A DNA stretch of 64,000 nt from Planomicrobium sp. Y74 (GTDB lineage: Bacteria; Bacillota; Bacilli; Bacillales_A; Planococcaceae), in NCBI RefSeq assembly GCF_003668635.1, contig NZ_RCWH01000005.1, positions 62,001 through 126,000 of the forward strand, given 5' to 3'. Every line of letters starts with the position of its first letter. The stretch's first letter is position 1. Both the position numbers and the translations under genes were made by a program. The notes beneath the pieces were generated by a model. The model was not told the origin of the DNA. It was given only the letters and a program-made list of their open reading frames with translations, and made no database searches. Below, in pieces: positions 31,482 to 39,996 of this stretch.

Positions 31482-32378
31482 ATGAAGCTAGCAATGATAG
31501 GCGTCGGCAAGATGGGTTATAACCTGGCGTTGAATATGATGGACAATGGCCATCAAGTAGTGGCGCATGATGCAAATAGCGAGCAGGTCGATAAAATTGC
31601 AGCTGATGGCGCGATTGGCGCATATACATTGGAAGAAGTTGTCCAGCAATTGGAGAAACCCCGCGTTCTGATGATGCTGGTGCCGCACGGCGAGATTACG
31701 GAAAATGTCATTGCGACATTAAAGCCGCTGCTTGACGAAGGCGATATCATCATCGATGGAGGCAACTCCAATTACAAAGAATCTGTCAGACTGGGTGAAA
31801 GCCTGAAAGAAAAAGGCATCCACTTCATGGATTGCGGAACGAGCGGCGGAGTTTCCGGTGCGCGTGAAGGAATCTGCACAATGATTGGCGGCGATCCGGA
31901 AGCGTTCAAAATTATCGAACCGGTCATCAAAAGCGTTTCTGTCGAAAACGGTTATTTCTATACCGGCGAACTCGGCAGCGGACATTTCCTGAAAATGATC
32001 CACAATGGCATCGAGTACGGCATGATGCAGGCGATGGCTGAAGGCTTCGATATCCTCGAGAAGAGTGATTACGATTATGACCTGGAAGGTGTGGCGAAAG
32101 TCTGGAACAACGGTTCCGTCATCCGCTCATGGCTGATGGAATTGGTCGAAAGCGCATTTTCGAAAGATCCGAAACTGGAAGAGATCCGCGGCGTCATGAA
32201 CTCTTCAGGTGAAGGGAAATGGACGGTTGAAACCGCACTTGATCTTCAGGTGCCGGCTCCGGTTATAACGATGTCACTTTTGATGCGCTATCGTTCACAG
32301 GAAGACGATACCTTTACCGGTAAAGTCGTAGCAGCGCTCCGCAATGAATTCGGCGGCCATGCAGTCGTCAAAAAATAA
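31482..32378 (+). CDS. Short-form 6-phosphogluconate dehydrogenase (decarboxylating)
   Basis: The protein has 298 residues. An NAD(P) fold (GVGKMGYNLALNMMDNGH) is followed by DCGTSGGVSGAREG (substrate loop) and catalytic Lys-His-Asn in KMIHNGIEYG. It is about 170 residues shorter than GntZ/Gnd and matches the YqeC-type class rather than a truncation, because the end is complete. It oxidises and decarboxylates 6-phosphogluconate to ribulose-5-phosphate. The 'D' after the first strand (AHDAN) hints at NAD over NADP. The ribosome site is aaagggg. With rpiA in the same locus it gives a pentose-phosphate branch. Confidence 0.9.
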   Translation: MKLAMIGVGKMGYNLALNMMDNGHQVVAHDANSEQVDKIAADGAIGAYTLEEVVQQLEKPRVLMMLVPHGEITENVIATLKPLLDEGDIIIDGGNSNYKESVRLGESLKEKGIHFMDCGTSGGVSGAREGICTMIGGDPEAFKIIEPVIKSVSVENGYFYTGELGSGHFLKMIHNGIEYGMMQAMAEGFDILEKSDYDYDLEGVAKVWNNGSVIRSWLMELVESAFSKDPKLEEIRGVMNSSGEGKWTVETALDLQVPAPVITMSLLMRYRSQEDDTFTGKVVAALRNEFGGHAVVKK

Positions 32379-32456
32379 TTCGGTTACACAAGCTTCACCA
32401 CATAAAATCATTTACAAATTTTACACCAAATAAAACATGAAAAAGGGGAGACTGAC

Positions 32457-33521
32457 ATGAAAAAGATTTTTTCTTTATTCGTATTGGCAATGATGGTATT
32501 GGTTCTTGCAGCATGCGGAGGCGGAAACGACGAAGCATCTGAAGGTTCAGCAACTGAAGGCGGAGGCGAAGGTTCAGGCGAAACAAAAACAATCCGCGCA
32601 GGTATCGGCCTTAACGATTCACACCCGCAATATATCGCTCTATTGAAATGGAAAGAAATCGTGGAAGAGAAAACTGACGGCGCGATCAAAGTTGAAACTT
32701 ACCACAGCAGCCAATTGGGCGATGACCGCGCAATGACTGAAGCTTTGCAGCTTGGTTCACAGGAAGTAACAATTCCTTCAACAGCACCAATCGCTAACTT
32801 TGTACCAGAATACAGCGTATTTGATTTCCCGTTCCTATTCCCGAATGAGCAAGTTGCGGATAAAGTGTTGGACGGCGAAGTTGGACAGAAATTCCTTGAT
32901 AAATTGGAAGACCAGAACCTTGTAGGCCTTGCTTACTGGGAAAACGGATTCCGTGATGTAACAAACAGCGAACGCGCAATCGAAACTGCAAGTGATTTCG
33001 ACGGCTTGAAGCTTCGCACAATGGAAAATGATTTGCACCTTGACGCTTTTAAAGCACTTGGAGCTAACCCGACGCCAATGGCATTCGGTGAATTGTTTAC
33101 AGCAATGCAGCAAGGTACTGTCGATGGACAGGAAAACCCAATCCCGACTATCTACCTGCAAGGTTTCTATGAAGTACAGGATTACGTTTCCACAACACAC
33201 CATATCTACAGCCCATTCGTATTCTTGATGAGCAAAGAGTTCTTTGACGGATTGACTGAAGAGCAGCAAACAATCGTAACAGAAGCAGCTGTTGAAGCGG
33301 GTAAACTTAACCGTGAGCTTAACCGTGAAGCTGTTGCAGAATATGCTGACGAATTGAAAGCTGAAGGCATGAACTATAACGATGTAACTCCTGAAGCACG
33401 TGCTGAAATGGTTGAAATCGTTCAGCCTGTACTTGATAAGTACGCAGAAAAAATCGGTAAAGAAACTGTTCAGGAAGTCTACGACGCTGTCGCAGAAGCT
33501 GAAGCAGAATTGGCAGAATAA
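32457..33521 (+). CDS. dctP: TRAP transporter substrate-binding protein DctP (sugar acid)
   Basis: The protein has 354 residues: lipoprotein signal (LAAC), Gly/Glu linker, and a DctP domain. The carboxylate-binding Arg lies in GLKLRTMEN near residue 185, with the family segments GANPTPMAFGELFTAMQQG and VDGQENPIP. It binds an organic acid outside the cell and hands it to DctQM. Gene context points to a sugar acid such as galactonate or gluconate. AAAAGGGGAG precedes ATG 32457. A hairpin follows its stop. Confidence 0.93.
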   Translation: MKKIFSLFVLAMMVLVLAACGGGNDEASEGSATEGGGEGSGETKTIRAGIGLNDSHPQYIALLKWKEIVEEKTDGAIKVETYHSSQLGDDRAMTEALQLGSQEVTIPSTAPIANFVPEYSVFDFPFLFPNEQVADKVLDGEVGQKFLDKLEDQNLVGLAYWENGFRDVTNSERAIETASDFDGLKLRTMENDLHLDAFKALGANPTPMAFGELFTAMQQGTVDGQENPIPTIYLQGFYEVQDYVSTTHHIYSPFVFLMSKEFFDGLTEEQQTIVTEAAVEAGKLNRELNREAVAEYADELKAEGMNYNDVTPEARAEMVEIVQPVLDKYAEKIGKETVQEVYDAVAEAEAELAE

Positions 33522-33530
33522 TAAATAGGC

Positions 33531-33573
33531 AACGGCTTTGAGGAGGAATATTTCCTCAAAGCCGTTTTCTTGC
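33531..33573 (+). promoter_or_regulatory. Intercistronic hairpin/attenuator after dctP
   Basis: AACGGCTTTGAGGA pairs with its full complement around a 7-base loop, then TTTTCTTGCTTTT. It probably ends part of the transcripts and stabilises dctP mRNA, so binding protein exceeds permease. Confidence 0.75.
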
Positions 33574-33647
33574 TTTTCAGGTTATGGGTTTTCGCGAAAA
33601 CAATTCCCTTGCAAACACATAAAAACTTATTGATAAAGGAGACCGAC

Positions 33648-34157
33648 ATGAAAATCATACATTGGTTAGACCGGCATATCGAAGAAGTGCTCTTGGTGCT
33701 TTTTTCTGTAATCATGGTAGCGGTCATTTTTCTGCAAGTGGTCATGAGACAACTCGACAGTTCTCTGTCATGGACTGAAGAATTGGCACGCTACAGCTTT
33801 ATCTGGCTTGTCTATATCGGCATCAGCTATGGCGTCAAAAAAGACCGCCACATCAAGGTGGATGTGCTGCTATTGGTGCTCAAAAACAAAGGCAAAATCA
33901 TTTTGACGATCATCGCTAACCTACTGTTCATCGCTTTTGCCATTTTCGTCATCCGTTACGGCTATGACATTGCGAGCCAGTTGCTGGCATTCGGCCAGAA
34001 ATCTCCGGCCAACCAAATTCCAATGGGGCTTATCTACCTGGCAACACCGGTCGGCATGGGCTTGACGCTGATCCGCCTGGTACAGAACCTGGTGAAACAC
34101 ATCAAAGCGTTAAAGCATGAAATGAATCTGGACAAGAAAGTCGAAAAACTAGGGTAA
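33648..34157 (+). CDS. dctQ: TRAP transporter small permease DctQ
   Basis: The protein has 169 residues and four predicted membrane helices, with the DctQ features FLQVVMRQL, SLSWTEELARYSFIWLVYIG and KKDRHIKVD. It joins DctM to form the sodium-driven permease. ATG 33648 has AAAGGAG 5 bases upstream; the longer frame from 33570 is not supported. It ends with a charged tail (LDKKVEKLG). Confidence 0.92.
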   Translation: MKIIHWLDRHIEEVLLVLFSVIMVAVIFLQVVMRQLDSSLSWTEELARYSFIWLVYIGISYGVKKDRHIKVDVLLLVLKNKGKIILTIIANLLFIAFAIFVIRYGYDIASQLLAFGQKSPANQIPMGLIYLATPVGMGLTLIRLVQNLVKHIKALKHEMNLDKKVEKLG

Positions 34158-34189
34158 GCCCGGAATGAAACATCTAGGAGGTTTATAGA

Positions 34190-35464
34190 ATGACTATTGC
34201 AGTGTTATTTGGCAGCTTTGCGCTTTTGCTGATCCTGACGGTGCCAATCGGTATCGCAATCGGCTTATCAACACTTATCACAATTATGTATACAGGCAGT
34301 CTGCCGGTCGAATTCCTTGCGAAGGAATTGATCACATCTGTCGATTCGTTCCCGTTGATGGCGGTTCCGTTCTTCATCCTTGCCGGTGAAATCATGGGTA
34401 AGGGTGGTATTTCCGAACGCCTCTTTAATGTAGCGAACGCGCTGGTCGGCAACAGAACCGGCGGCTTCGCCATTGCAACAATCATCACGTGTATGTTTTT
34501 CGCAGCCATTTCCGGTTCCGGCCCCGCAACAGTTGCGGCAATCGGCGGAATCATGATTCCAGCAATGGTGCGCCAAGGTTATGACATCAAATTCGCCACG
34601 GCTACTGTAGCGGCAGCCGGATCGATCGGTGTTATCATCCCGCCGAGTATCCCGATGGTCATCTACGGAGTAACAGGCAGCGTATCAATCGGTGATCTTT
34701 TCATCGCCGGTATCGTTCCCGGGATCCTTGTAGGTCTGTCTATGATTGCCTGGGCGTACTTCTATTCGAAGAGAAAAGGCTATAAAGGTCTTGAAGAAAA
34801 GACTTCATTCAAAAAAATCGGAATCGCTTTCTGGGAAGCGAAATGGGCATTGCTCATTCCCATCATCATCCTTGGCGGTATTTACGGCGGTTATTTCACG
34901 CCGACAGAAGCCGCTGTTATTGCAGTAGTCTATGGTTTATTCGCAGCGATGGTCCTTTACCGCGCATTGAAAGTCCGCGATCTTCCGAAAGTCATCATCG
35001 ACTCCGCATTGACGACAGCGACTGTGCTGATCATCGTTGGAACAGCGAACGCTTTCGGACGTCTTTTGACAATCGAGCAGGTGCCAAACCAGATTGCTGA
35101 GGCGATGCTGTCAATTTCCACGAACCAGTACGTCATCATTCTGTTGATCATGCTGTTATTGCTGGTCGTCGGTATGTTCATGGATACACTTGCTGCCATC
35201 ATCATTTTAACGCCGATTTTGCTTCCGATTGCGGTTCAAATCGGTTATGACCCAGTGCATTTCGGTATCTTGATGGTCGTCAACCTGGCAATCGGTTTCT
35301 TCACACCACCGGTCGGAGTCAACTTATTCGTCGCATCCGGAATTTCCGGCGTATCGATCGAATCGCTGTCCCGCGCCGTCTTGCCATTCGTTCTTTCAAT
35401 GATCATCACATTATTATTCCTGACATTCGTTCCGGCTATCACGATGTTCTTCATTCCGGAGTAA
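34190..35464 (+). CDS. dctM: TRAP transporter large permease DctM
   Basis: The protein has 424 residues and about twelve membrane helices, with DctM motifs: PFFILAGEIMGKGGISERL, SGSGPATVAAIGGIMIPAM, GVIIPPSIPMVIYG, TPTEAAVIAVVYGL and GFFTPPVGVNLFV. It is the elevator-type transport subunit, carrying the acid with sodium ions. The ribosome site is taggaggt before ATG 34190. It is followed by kdgK. Confidence 0.95.
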   Translation: MTIAVLFGSFALLLILTVPIGIAIGLSTLITIMYTGSLPVEFLAKELITSVDSFPLMAVPFFILAGEIMGKGGISERLFNVANALVGNRTGGFAIATIITCMFFAAISGSGPATVAAIGGIMIPAMVRQGYDIKFATATVAAAGSIGVIIPPSIPMVIYGVTGSVSIGDLFIAGIVPGILVGLSMIAWAYFYSKRKGYKGLEEKTSFKKIGIAFWEAKWALLIPIIILGGIYGGYFTPTEAAVIAVVYGLFAAMVLYRALKVRDLPKVIIDSALTTATVLIIVGTANAFGRLLTIEQVPNQIAEAMLSISTNQYVIILLIMLLLLVVGMFMDTLAAIIILTPILLPIAVQIGYDPVHFGILMVVNLAIGFFTPPVGVNLFVASGISGVSIESLSRAVLPFVLSMIITLLFLTFVPAITMFFIPE

Positions 35465-35502
35465 TGAAACCGGGAATTACGTTAGAGAAGGTTGTGTCTT
35501 AA

Positions 35503-36471
35503 ATGGAGAAATCAGAAGTGTTTACATTTGGCGAAACGATGGTGCTGTTCCAGCCTGAGCAGATGCTGCCGCTCGAATACATCCATCAGTTTCCAAAGAA
35601 AATCGGGGGAGCGGAATCGAATGTCGCAATTGGCCTTACGAGACTTGGCCATTCTGTCACTTGGTTCAGCAAACTCGGCAACGACCCATTCGGGCGTTTT
35701 GTATTGAAAAGTATCCGCGGAGAAGGCGTGGACGTTTCATCCTGTCTGCTGACGGATGAAGCGCCGACGGGCCTCCTGTTTAAAGAACAATTATCGCCGG
35801 AAGACATGAACGTCTATTATTACCGGAAAGGATCTGCCGCGAGCCTGATGCAGCCGGATGAACTGGATGCCGGCGCAATTGCTGCGGCGCGCATCCTGCA
35901 TATCAGCGGCATCACGCCAGCGCTCAGCGAGTCGGCGCTTGCCACTGTCATGGAAGCAATCGACATCGCGAAACGCAACGGCACGAAAATCGTTTTTGAC
36001 CCGAACCTGCGCCTGAAATTGTGGAGTGCTGAACAAGCCAAAAAGACATTCAACGAAATTGCCGCAAACGCTGATGTCATCCTGCCCGGACTTGATGAAG
36101 GACAGCTGATGACGGGCGAAACGGATGTCGAAGCAGTAGCTCAGGCACTTGCTGACGGTGACAATGAAAAAATCATCGTCATCAAACTGGGCGATAAAGG
36201 GGCTTATCTGCATGCGGGCGAGCAGAAAACTTACATTGAAGGCTTTCCGGTAGACCGCATCGTCGACCCTGTCGGTGCCGGAGACGGCTTTGCCGCAGGT
36301 GTCATCAGCGGCCTGCTGCGCGAAGAGCCGCTTGAACAGGCGGTACGCCGCGCCAATGCAATCGGCGCAATGGTCGTCGGTGTCAGCGGTGACATCGAAG
36401 GGCTGCCGACATTCGAGGCAGTCGAACGCTTCATGAAACCAGCCGGCGCCAACCGCGACGTAAAACGTTAA
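35503..36471 (+). CDS. kdgK: 2-keto-3-deoxygluconate kinase (PfkB family)
   Basis: The protein has 322 residues. PfkB signatures: GGAESNVAIGLTRLG near residue 35 and DPVGAGDGFAAGV near residue 250, with the catalytic Asp. FDPNLRLKLW is typical of KdgK. It phosphorylates 2-keto-3-deoxygluconate, and often its galacto-epimer, at C6. It lies 18 bases before kdgA, so the two form the Entner-Doudoroff-like end of the pathway. Confidence 0.93.
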   Translation: MEKSEVFTFGETMVLFQPEQMLPLEYIHQFPKKIGGAESNVAIGLTRLGHSVTWFSKLGNDPFGRFVLKSIRGEGVDVSSCLLTDEAPTGLLFKEQLSPEDMNVYYYRKGSAASLMQPDELDAGAIAAARILHISGITPALSESALATVMEAIDIAKRNGTKIVFDPNLRLKLWSAEQAKKTFNEIAANADVILPGLDEGQLMTGETDVEAVAQALADGDNEKIIVIKLGDKGAYLHAGEQKTYIEGFPVDRIVDPVGAGDGFAAGVISGLLREEPLEQAVRRANAIGAMVVGVSGDIEGLPTFEAVERFMKPAGANRDVKR

Positions 36472-36489
36472 ACCGAGGAGGAAGCAGCC

Positions 36490-37134
36490 ATGAAAAAATG
36501 GGAAAACCTTATTCGCCTAAAAGAATCGGGACTCATCGCAGTCATCCGTAAACCCAAACAATCACAGATCCACCAAATCGCAGAAGCGCTTGTCGAAGGG
36601 GGCACCGGTGCCCTTGAAATCACTTTGGACACTCCCGGTGCGCTAGACATGATCCGTGAGCTGAAAGAGAAATTCGGCGACCGCGTCCTTGTCGGCGCAG
36701 GTACCGTTCTCGACGCGCCGTCCGCAAAAATGGCCATCGATGCCGGGTCGGATTTCATCTTCTGCCCAAGCTTCGATATTGAAACCATCCAGATGGCGAA
36801 CCGCTACGGCCGCATCTCCATCCCGGGCGTCATGACGCCGACTGAAATTGTGAATGCTTATTCCGCAGGCGCCGACCTCTTGAAAATCTTCCCGGGTGCC
36901 GCACTTGGAGAAGCCTATATCAAAGATCTGCAAGGACCACTTGGCCACATTCCGATGATGCCAACGGGCGGCGTTTCTTTGGACAACGCCGAAACGTTTA
37001 TCCGCAACGGCGCGGTTGCAGTCGGAGCTGGCGGCTCACTCGTCGACAGCAAAGCGATTGCTGAAGAACGCTACGAAGTGTTGACGGACCTGTCCCGCCA
37101 ATTTATCGATAAAATTAAAAACGCAAGAAGCTAA
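36490..37134 (+). CDS. kdgA: KDPG / 4-hydroxy-2-oxoglutarate aldolase
   Basis: The protein has 214 residues, a class I aldolase barrel. The Schiff-base Lys lies in ADLLKIFPG near residue 138, the catalytic Glu in GALEITLDTPG, and PMMPTGGVSLDNAETF closes the barrel. It cleaves 2-keto-3-deoxy-6-phospho-gluconate (or -galactonate) to pyruvate and glyceraldehyde-3-phosphate. GAGGAGGAAGC precedes ATG 36490. A weak terminator follows. Confidence 0.94.
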   Translation: MKKWENLIRLKESGLIAVIRKPKQSQIHQIAEALVEGGTGALEITLDTPGALDMIRELKEKFGDRVLVGAGTVLDAPSAKMAIDAGSDFIFCPSFDIETIQMANRYGRISIPGVMTPTEIVNAYSAGADLLKIFPGAALGEAYIKDLQGPLGHIPMMPTGGVSLDNAETFIRNGAVAVGAGGSLVDSKAIAEERYEVLTDLSRQFIDKIKNARS

Positions 37135-37158
37135 AGCGCTGAGTCTAGCGTTTTTTTA
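37131..37158 (+). terminator. Weak terminator or attenuator after kdgA
   Basis: A short CGCT/AGCG stem with an outer AAA/TTT extension is followed by a run of seven T. It may reduce but not abolish reading into dgoD. Confidence 0.5.
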
Positions 37159-37220
37159 GCATTGGCCGGAAATGGGGCTGACGTTAGGTCAGGGAAAATG
37201 GAGGCGGAGTGGCAGGAAAT

Positions 37221-37330
37221 CAGCGAACGTAGATATATCTCGCTGAACGTCGATATAATCTTCTGAGCGTTGATATATTTTTTTGAACGTCGATATAATT
37301 TCCTGAGCGTTGATATAATTTCCCAAACGC
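37221..37330 (-). repeat. Family B array, 5 units plus a partial, exact 20-bp period
   Basis: Written on the plus strand, 20-base units start at 37221, 37241, 37261, 37281 and 37301 with core TGAACGTCGATATAAT. This is the reverse complement of the 6751 array. The family B hairpin lies 125 bases away at 37456. The array divides the sugar-acid locus between kdgA and dgoD, in a 387-base gap with no gene. Confidence 0.92.
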
Positions 37331-37455
37331 ACAAATCCCTTAACTCATCGGCAGAAGTCGCTAAGAAACCAGCGCCAGAAGCAGATTTATGAGGAATTCC
37401 AGGTTTTATTTCCATCCAAATCTCTGCAAAAACCAAAACCAATAGACGAACGGAT

Positions 37456-37475
37456 GCTTTTCGCACGCGAAAAGC
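37456..37475 (-). repeat. Palindromic hairpin linked to family B (second copy)
   Basis: GCTTTTCGC-AC-GCGAAAAGC has the same 9-base arms as at 6667. The conserved ATCC flank appears on the minus strand, so hairpin and array have the same relative order in both loci, although distances differ (about 64 and 125 bases). Confidence 0.85.
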
Positions 37476-37521
37476 GAAAAACCGACAGTTTACATCATAA
37501 AAAAGAAATGAGGGTTTTATT

Positions 37522-38670
37522 TTGAAAATCACGAAGCTGGAAACATTTATCGTTCCGCCGAGATGGCTGTTTCTGAAAATCGAAACCGACGAAGGCATTG
37601 TCGGCTGGGGAGAGCCGGTCGTTGAAGGCCGCGCCGCTACAGTCGAGGCTGCTGTCCATGAACTGGGCGATTACCTGATTGGCAAAGATCCGCGCCGCAT
37701 CGAAGATTTGTGGCAGACAATGTACCGCTCAGGCTTTTACCGTGGAGGCCCAATTTTAATGAGTGCTATTGCTGGTATTGACCAGGCACTTTGGGATATC
37801 AAAGGGAAATACCATAATGCACCGATTTCGGAATTGATGGGCGGAGCTGTCCGCGATTCGGTCCGTGTCTACTCGTGGATCGGGGGCGACCGTCCGAATG
37901 AAGTCGGAACTGCGGCAAAAGCGGCTGTCGAAGCTGGCTTTAGCGCAGTGAAGATGAACGGTACGGAAGAGCTGCAATACATCGATTCCTACGAAAAAGT
38001 CGATCAGGCGGTTGCACGCATTGCGGCAGTCCGTGATGCGGTTGGCAAATATGTCGGCATCGGCATCGATTTCCACGGCCGGGTACATAAACCGATGGCG
38101 AAAATCCTTGTCAAAGAGCTCGAGCAATTCCGCCCGATGTTCATCGAAGAGCCGGTCCTGCCGGAAAACAATGAAGCCCTGCGTGAAATCGCGCACATCA
38201 CCAACATCCCGATTGCGACAGGTGAGCGCATGTTCTCAAAATGGGATTTCAAGAAAATCCTGTCTGACGGCTATGTCGATATCATCCAGCCGGATCTGTC
38301 GCACGCAGGCGGAATCACCGAATGCAAAAAAATCTTTGCAATGGCGGAAGCTTACGATGTGGCCGTTGCACCGCATTGCCCGCTTGGCCCGATTGCACTC
38401 GCATCCTGCCTGCAGGTCGACGCCACGTCGCATAACGTCTTTATCCAGGAACAGAGCCTCGGCATCCATTACAACCAGGGCAGTGATCTGCTCGATTACC
38501 TGAACGATAAGACTGTCTTCGAATACAAAGACGGTTATGTCGATATGCTGCAGAATGCAGGTCTTGGCATTTCCATCAATGAGGACTTCGTCCGCGAACA
38601 GGCGAAAATCAGCCACAACTGGAAAAACCCGGTATGGCGCCATAAAGACGGTTCCATTGCTGAGTGGTAA
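37522..38670 (+). CDS. dgoD: D-galactonate dehydratase
   Basis: The protein has 382 residues, in the mandelate-racemase group of the enolase superfamily. It follows E. coli DgoD closely as I remember it: MKITKLETF start, [37 protein letters not shown] (metal Asp and acid/base His), FIEEPVLPE (metal Glu), [10 protein letters not shown] (metal Glu), [10 protein letters not shown] and [12 protein letters not shown] (catalytic His). It removes water from galactonate, giving 2-keto-3-deoxygalactonate. TTG 37522 is the start, with atgaggg 7 bases upstream. A close relative acting on gluconate cannot be excluded. Confidence 0.9.
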   Translation: MKITKLETFIVPPRWLFLKIETDEGIVGWGEPVVEGRAATVEAAVHELGDYLIGKDPRRIEDLWQTMYRSGFYRGGPILMSAIAGIDQALWDIKGKYHNAPISELMGGAVRDSVRVYSWIGGDRPNEVGTAAKAAVEAGFSAVKMNGTEELQYIDSYEKVDQAVARIAAVRDAVGKYVGIGIDFHGRVHKPMAKILVKELEQFRPMFIEEPVLPENNEALREIAHITNIPIATGERMFSKWDFKKILSDGYVDIIQPDLSHAGGITECKKIFAMAEAYDVAVAPHCPLGPIALASCLQVDATSHNVFIQEQSLGIHYNQGSDLLDYLNDKTVFEYKDGYVDMLQNAGLGISINEDFVREQAKISHNWKNPVWRHKDGSIAEW

Positions 38671-38700
38671 AAAGAGAAAACCCAAAAGGAGAGAAACCCC

Positions 38701-39696
38701 ATGAGCCAATTCAAAGTGGTCGTCACCGACTATGAATACAGCACATTCGCACCGGAAGAAGCCGTTCTGGATAAACTCGGCATCCAACTGACTTTCGAAC
38801 AATGCAAGACGGAAGACGACGTCATTGCAGCCTGTAAAGATGCAGATGCGCTGATCAACCAGTATGCACCGATTACGCGCAAAGTCATTGAACAGCTTGA
38901 TAATTGCAAAGTCATTTCACGCTACGGCGTCGGCTTTAACACGATCGACGTCGATGCTGCGACGGAAAAAGGCATCATCGTCGGCAACGTCACCGACTAT
39001 TGCCTGGATGAAGTCTCGAACCACGCGATGGCATTGCTGCTGTCGCTGGCGCGTAAAGTGACGCTCCTCAACAACTCGGTGAAAAACGGCGTCTGGGATT
39101 TTAAAGTCGCTGTGCCGATTTACCGCCTGCAAGGCCAGACGCTCGGCCTTGTCGGTTTCGGCAATATCCCGCAGACCGTTGCCAGAAAAGCGAAGGCATT
39201 TGATCTGAACGTCATTGCCTACGACCCATTCGTGGCACCGGAAGTAGCTGCCGCACAAAACGTGGAACTCGTGACGCTTGAAGAACTTTGCAAGCGCTCG
39301 GATTACCTTTCTGTCCATGTGCCGCTCAATGCGCAGACGGAAAAGATGATAAGCACGAAAGAATTCGCTATGATGAAAAAAGAAGCATTTATCATCAACA
39401 CGGCCCGCGGTCCGATCATCGATGAACAGGCATTGATCGAAGCGCTGCAGGCAGGAACAATTGCCGGTGCCGGTCTTGATGTGCTTGAAACAGAACCGAT
39501 TGCCGCGGACAACCCGCTTCTTGCAATGGACAACGTCATTCTGAACCCGCATTCCGCATTTTATTCTGTTGAAGCGGAAACGGAGCTAAAGCGCAAGACA
39601 GCGGAAAACGTGGCCGACGTGCTGTCGGGTTATTATCCGACCTATCTGGTCAATAAAGCCGTCAAAGAGAAAGTGAAATTGGAAGACAAGCTGTAG
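38701..39696 (+). CDS. D-isomer-specific 2-hydroxyacid dehydrogenase (CtBP-like)
   Basis: The protein has 331 residues. The NAD site is LGLVGFGNIPQTVA (one Gly of GxGxxG replaced by Pro-Gln) with Asp in IAYDPF. The catalytic Arg lies in NTARGPIID, Glu in LDVLETEP and His in NPHSAFYS. It belongs to the CtBP-like branch (YGVGFNTIDVDAA). It would interconvert a 2-keto acid and a D-2-hydroxy acid, here probably a sugar-acid intermediate. The ribosome site is aaaggag. It lies 30 bases after dgoD and 20 before the HPr-like gene. Confidence 0.88.
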   Translation: MSQFKVVVTDYEYSTFAPEEAVLDKLGIQLTFEQCKTEDDVIAACKDADALINQYAPITRKVIEQLDNCKVISRYGVGFNTIDVDAATEKGIIVGNVTDYCLDEVSNHAMALLLSLARKVTLLNNSVKNGVWDFKVAVPIYRLQGQTLGLVGFGNIPQTVARKAKAFDLNVIAYDPFVAPEVAAAQNVELVTLEELCKRSDYLSVHVPLNAQTEKMISTKEFAMMKKEAFIINTARGPIIDEQALIEALQAGTIAGAGLDVLETEPIAADNPLLAMDNVILNPHSAFYSVEAETELKRKTAENVADVLSGYYPTYLVNKAVKEKVKLEDKL

Positions 39697-39716
39697 ACAC
39701 TAAAGGAGGAATTTTC

Positions 39717-39983
39717 GTGGAGAAAAGCGTATCGAAAGACATTACCGTCAATATTTCGGACAAGACGACCATCGTTGAAGTCAGTAAAGCGACACAGAAA
39801 TACCAGTCGGAGATTTACTTGAAAAAATCAGTCAACGGCACGCCTTATGAAATTAACCTGAAAAGTTTCCTCGGACTGATTACGCTGCAATTGCGCAATG
39901 GCGACGAACTCAATATCCGTACTGTCGGTGAAGATGCGGAAGAAGCGATGGCAGACGTCGTTTCCTATTTGAGCCAGGCCTAA
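39717..39983 (+). CDS. HPr-like protein lacking the phosphorylatable histidine
   Basis: The 88-residue protein has the HPr fold pattern: ITVNI strand, helix, YQSEIYL strand, the NLKSFLGLITL segment around regulatory Ser46, DELNIRTVGEDAEEA and closing helix. It contains no histidine at all. The GLHARPA loop that carries His15 and Arg17 in HPr is replaced by DKTTIVEV and is about three residues shorter. It cannot carry PTS phosphate. Like Bacillus Crh it keeps the Ser46 region, but unlike Crh it also lacks Arg17. GTG 39717 follows AAGGAGG. It is probably regulatory; this is inference. Confidence 0.82.
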   Translation: MEKSVSKDITVNISDKTTIVEVSKATQKYQSEIYLKKSVNGTPYEINLKSFLGLITLQLRNGDELNIRTVGEDAEEAMADVVSYLSQA

Positions 39984-39996
39984 GGGGGCATTTCAG

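Noticed and set aside
31482-32378. 6-phosphogluconate dehydrogenase as a truncated gene
   Set aside because: At 298 residues it is shorter than the common form, but the motifs and end are complete and a short YqeC-type class is known.
37131-37598. 155-residue minus-strand gene
   Set aside because: It reads antisense across the second family B array and hairpin and overlaps the dgoD start; no conserved coding pattern is shared with the other copy in the same frame.
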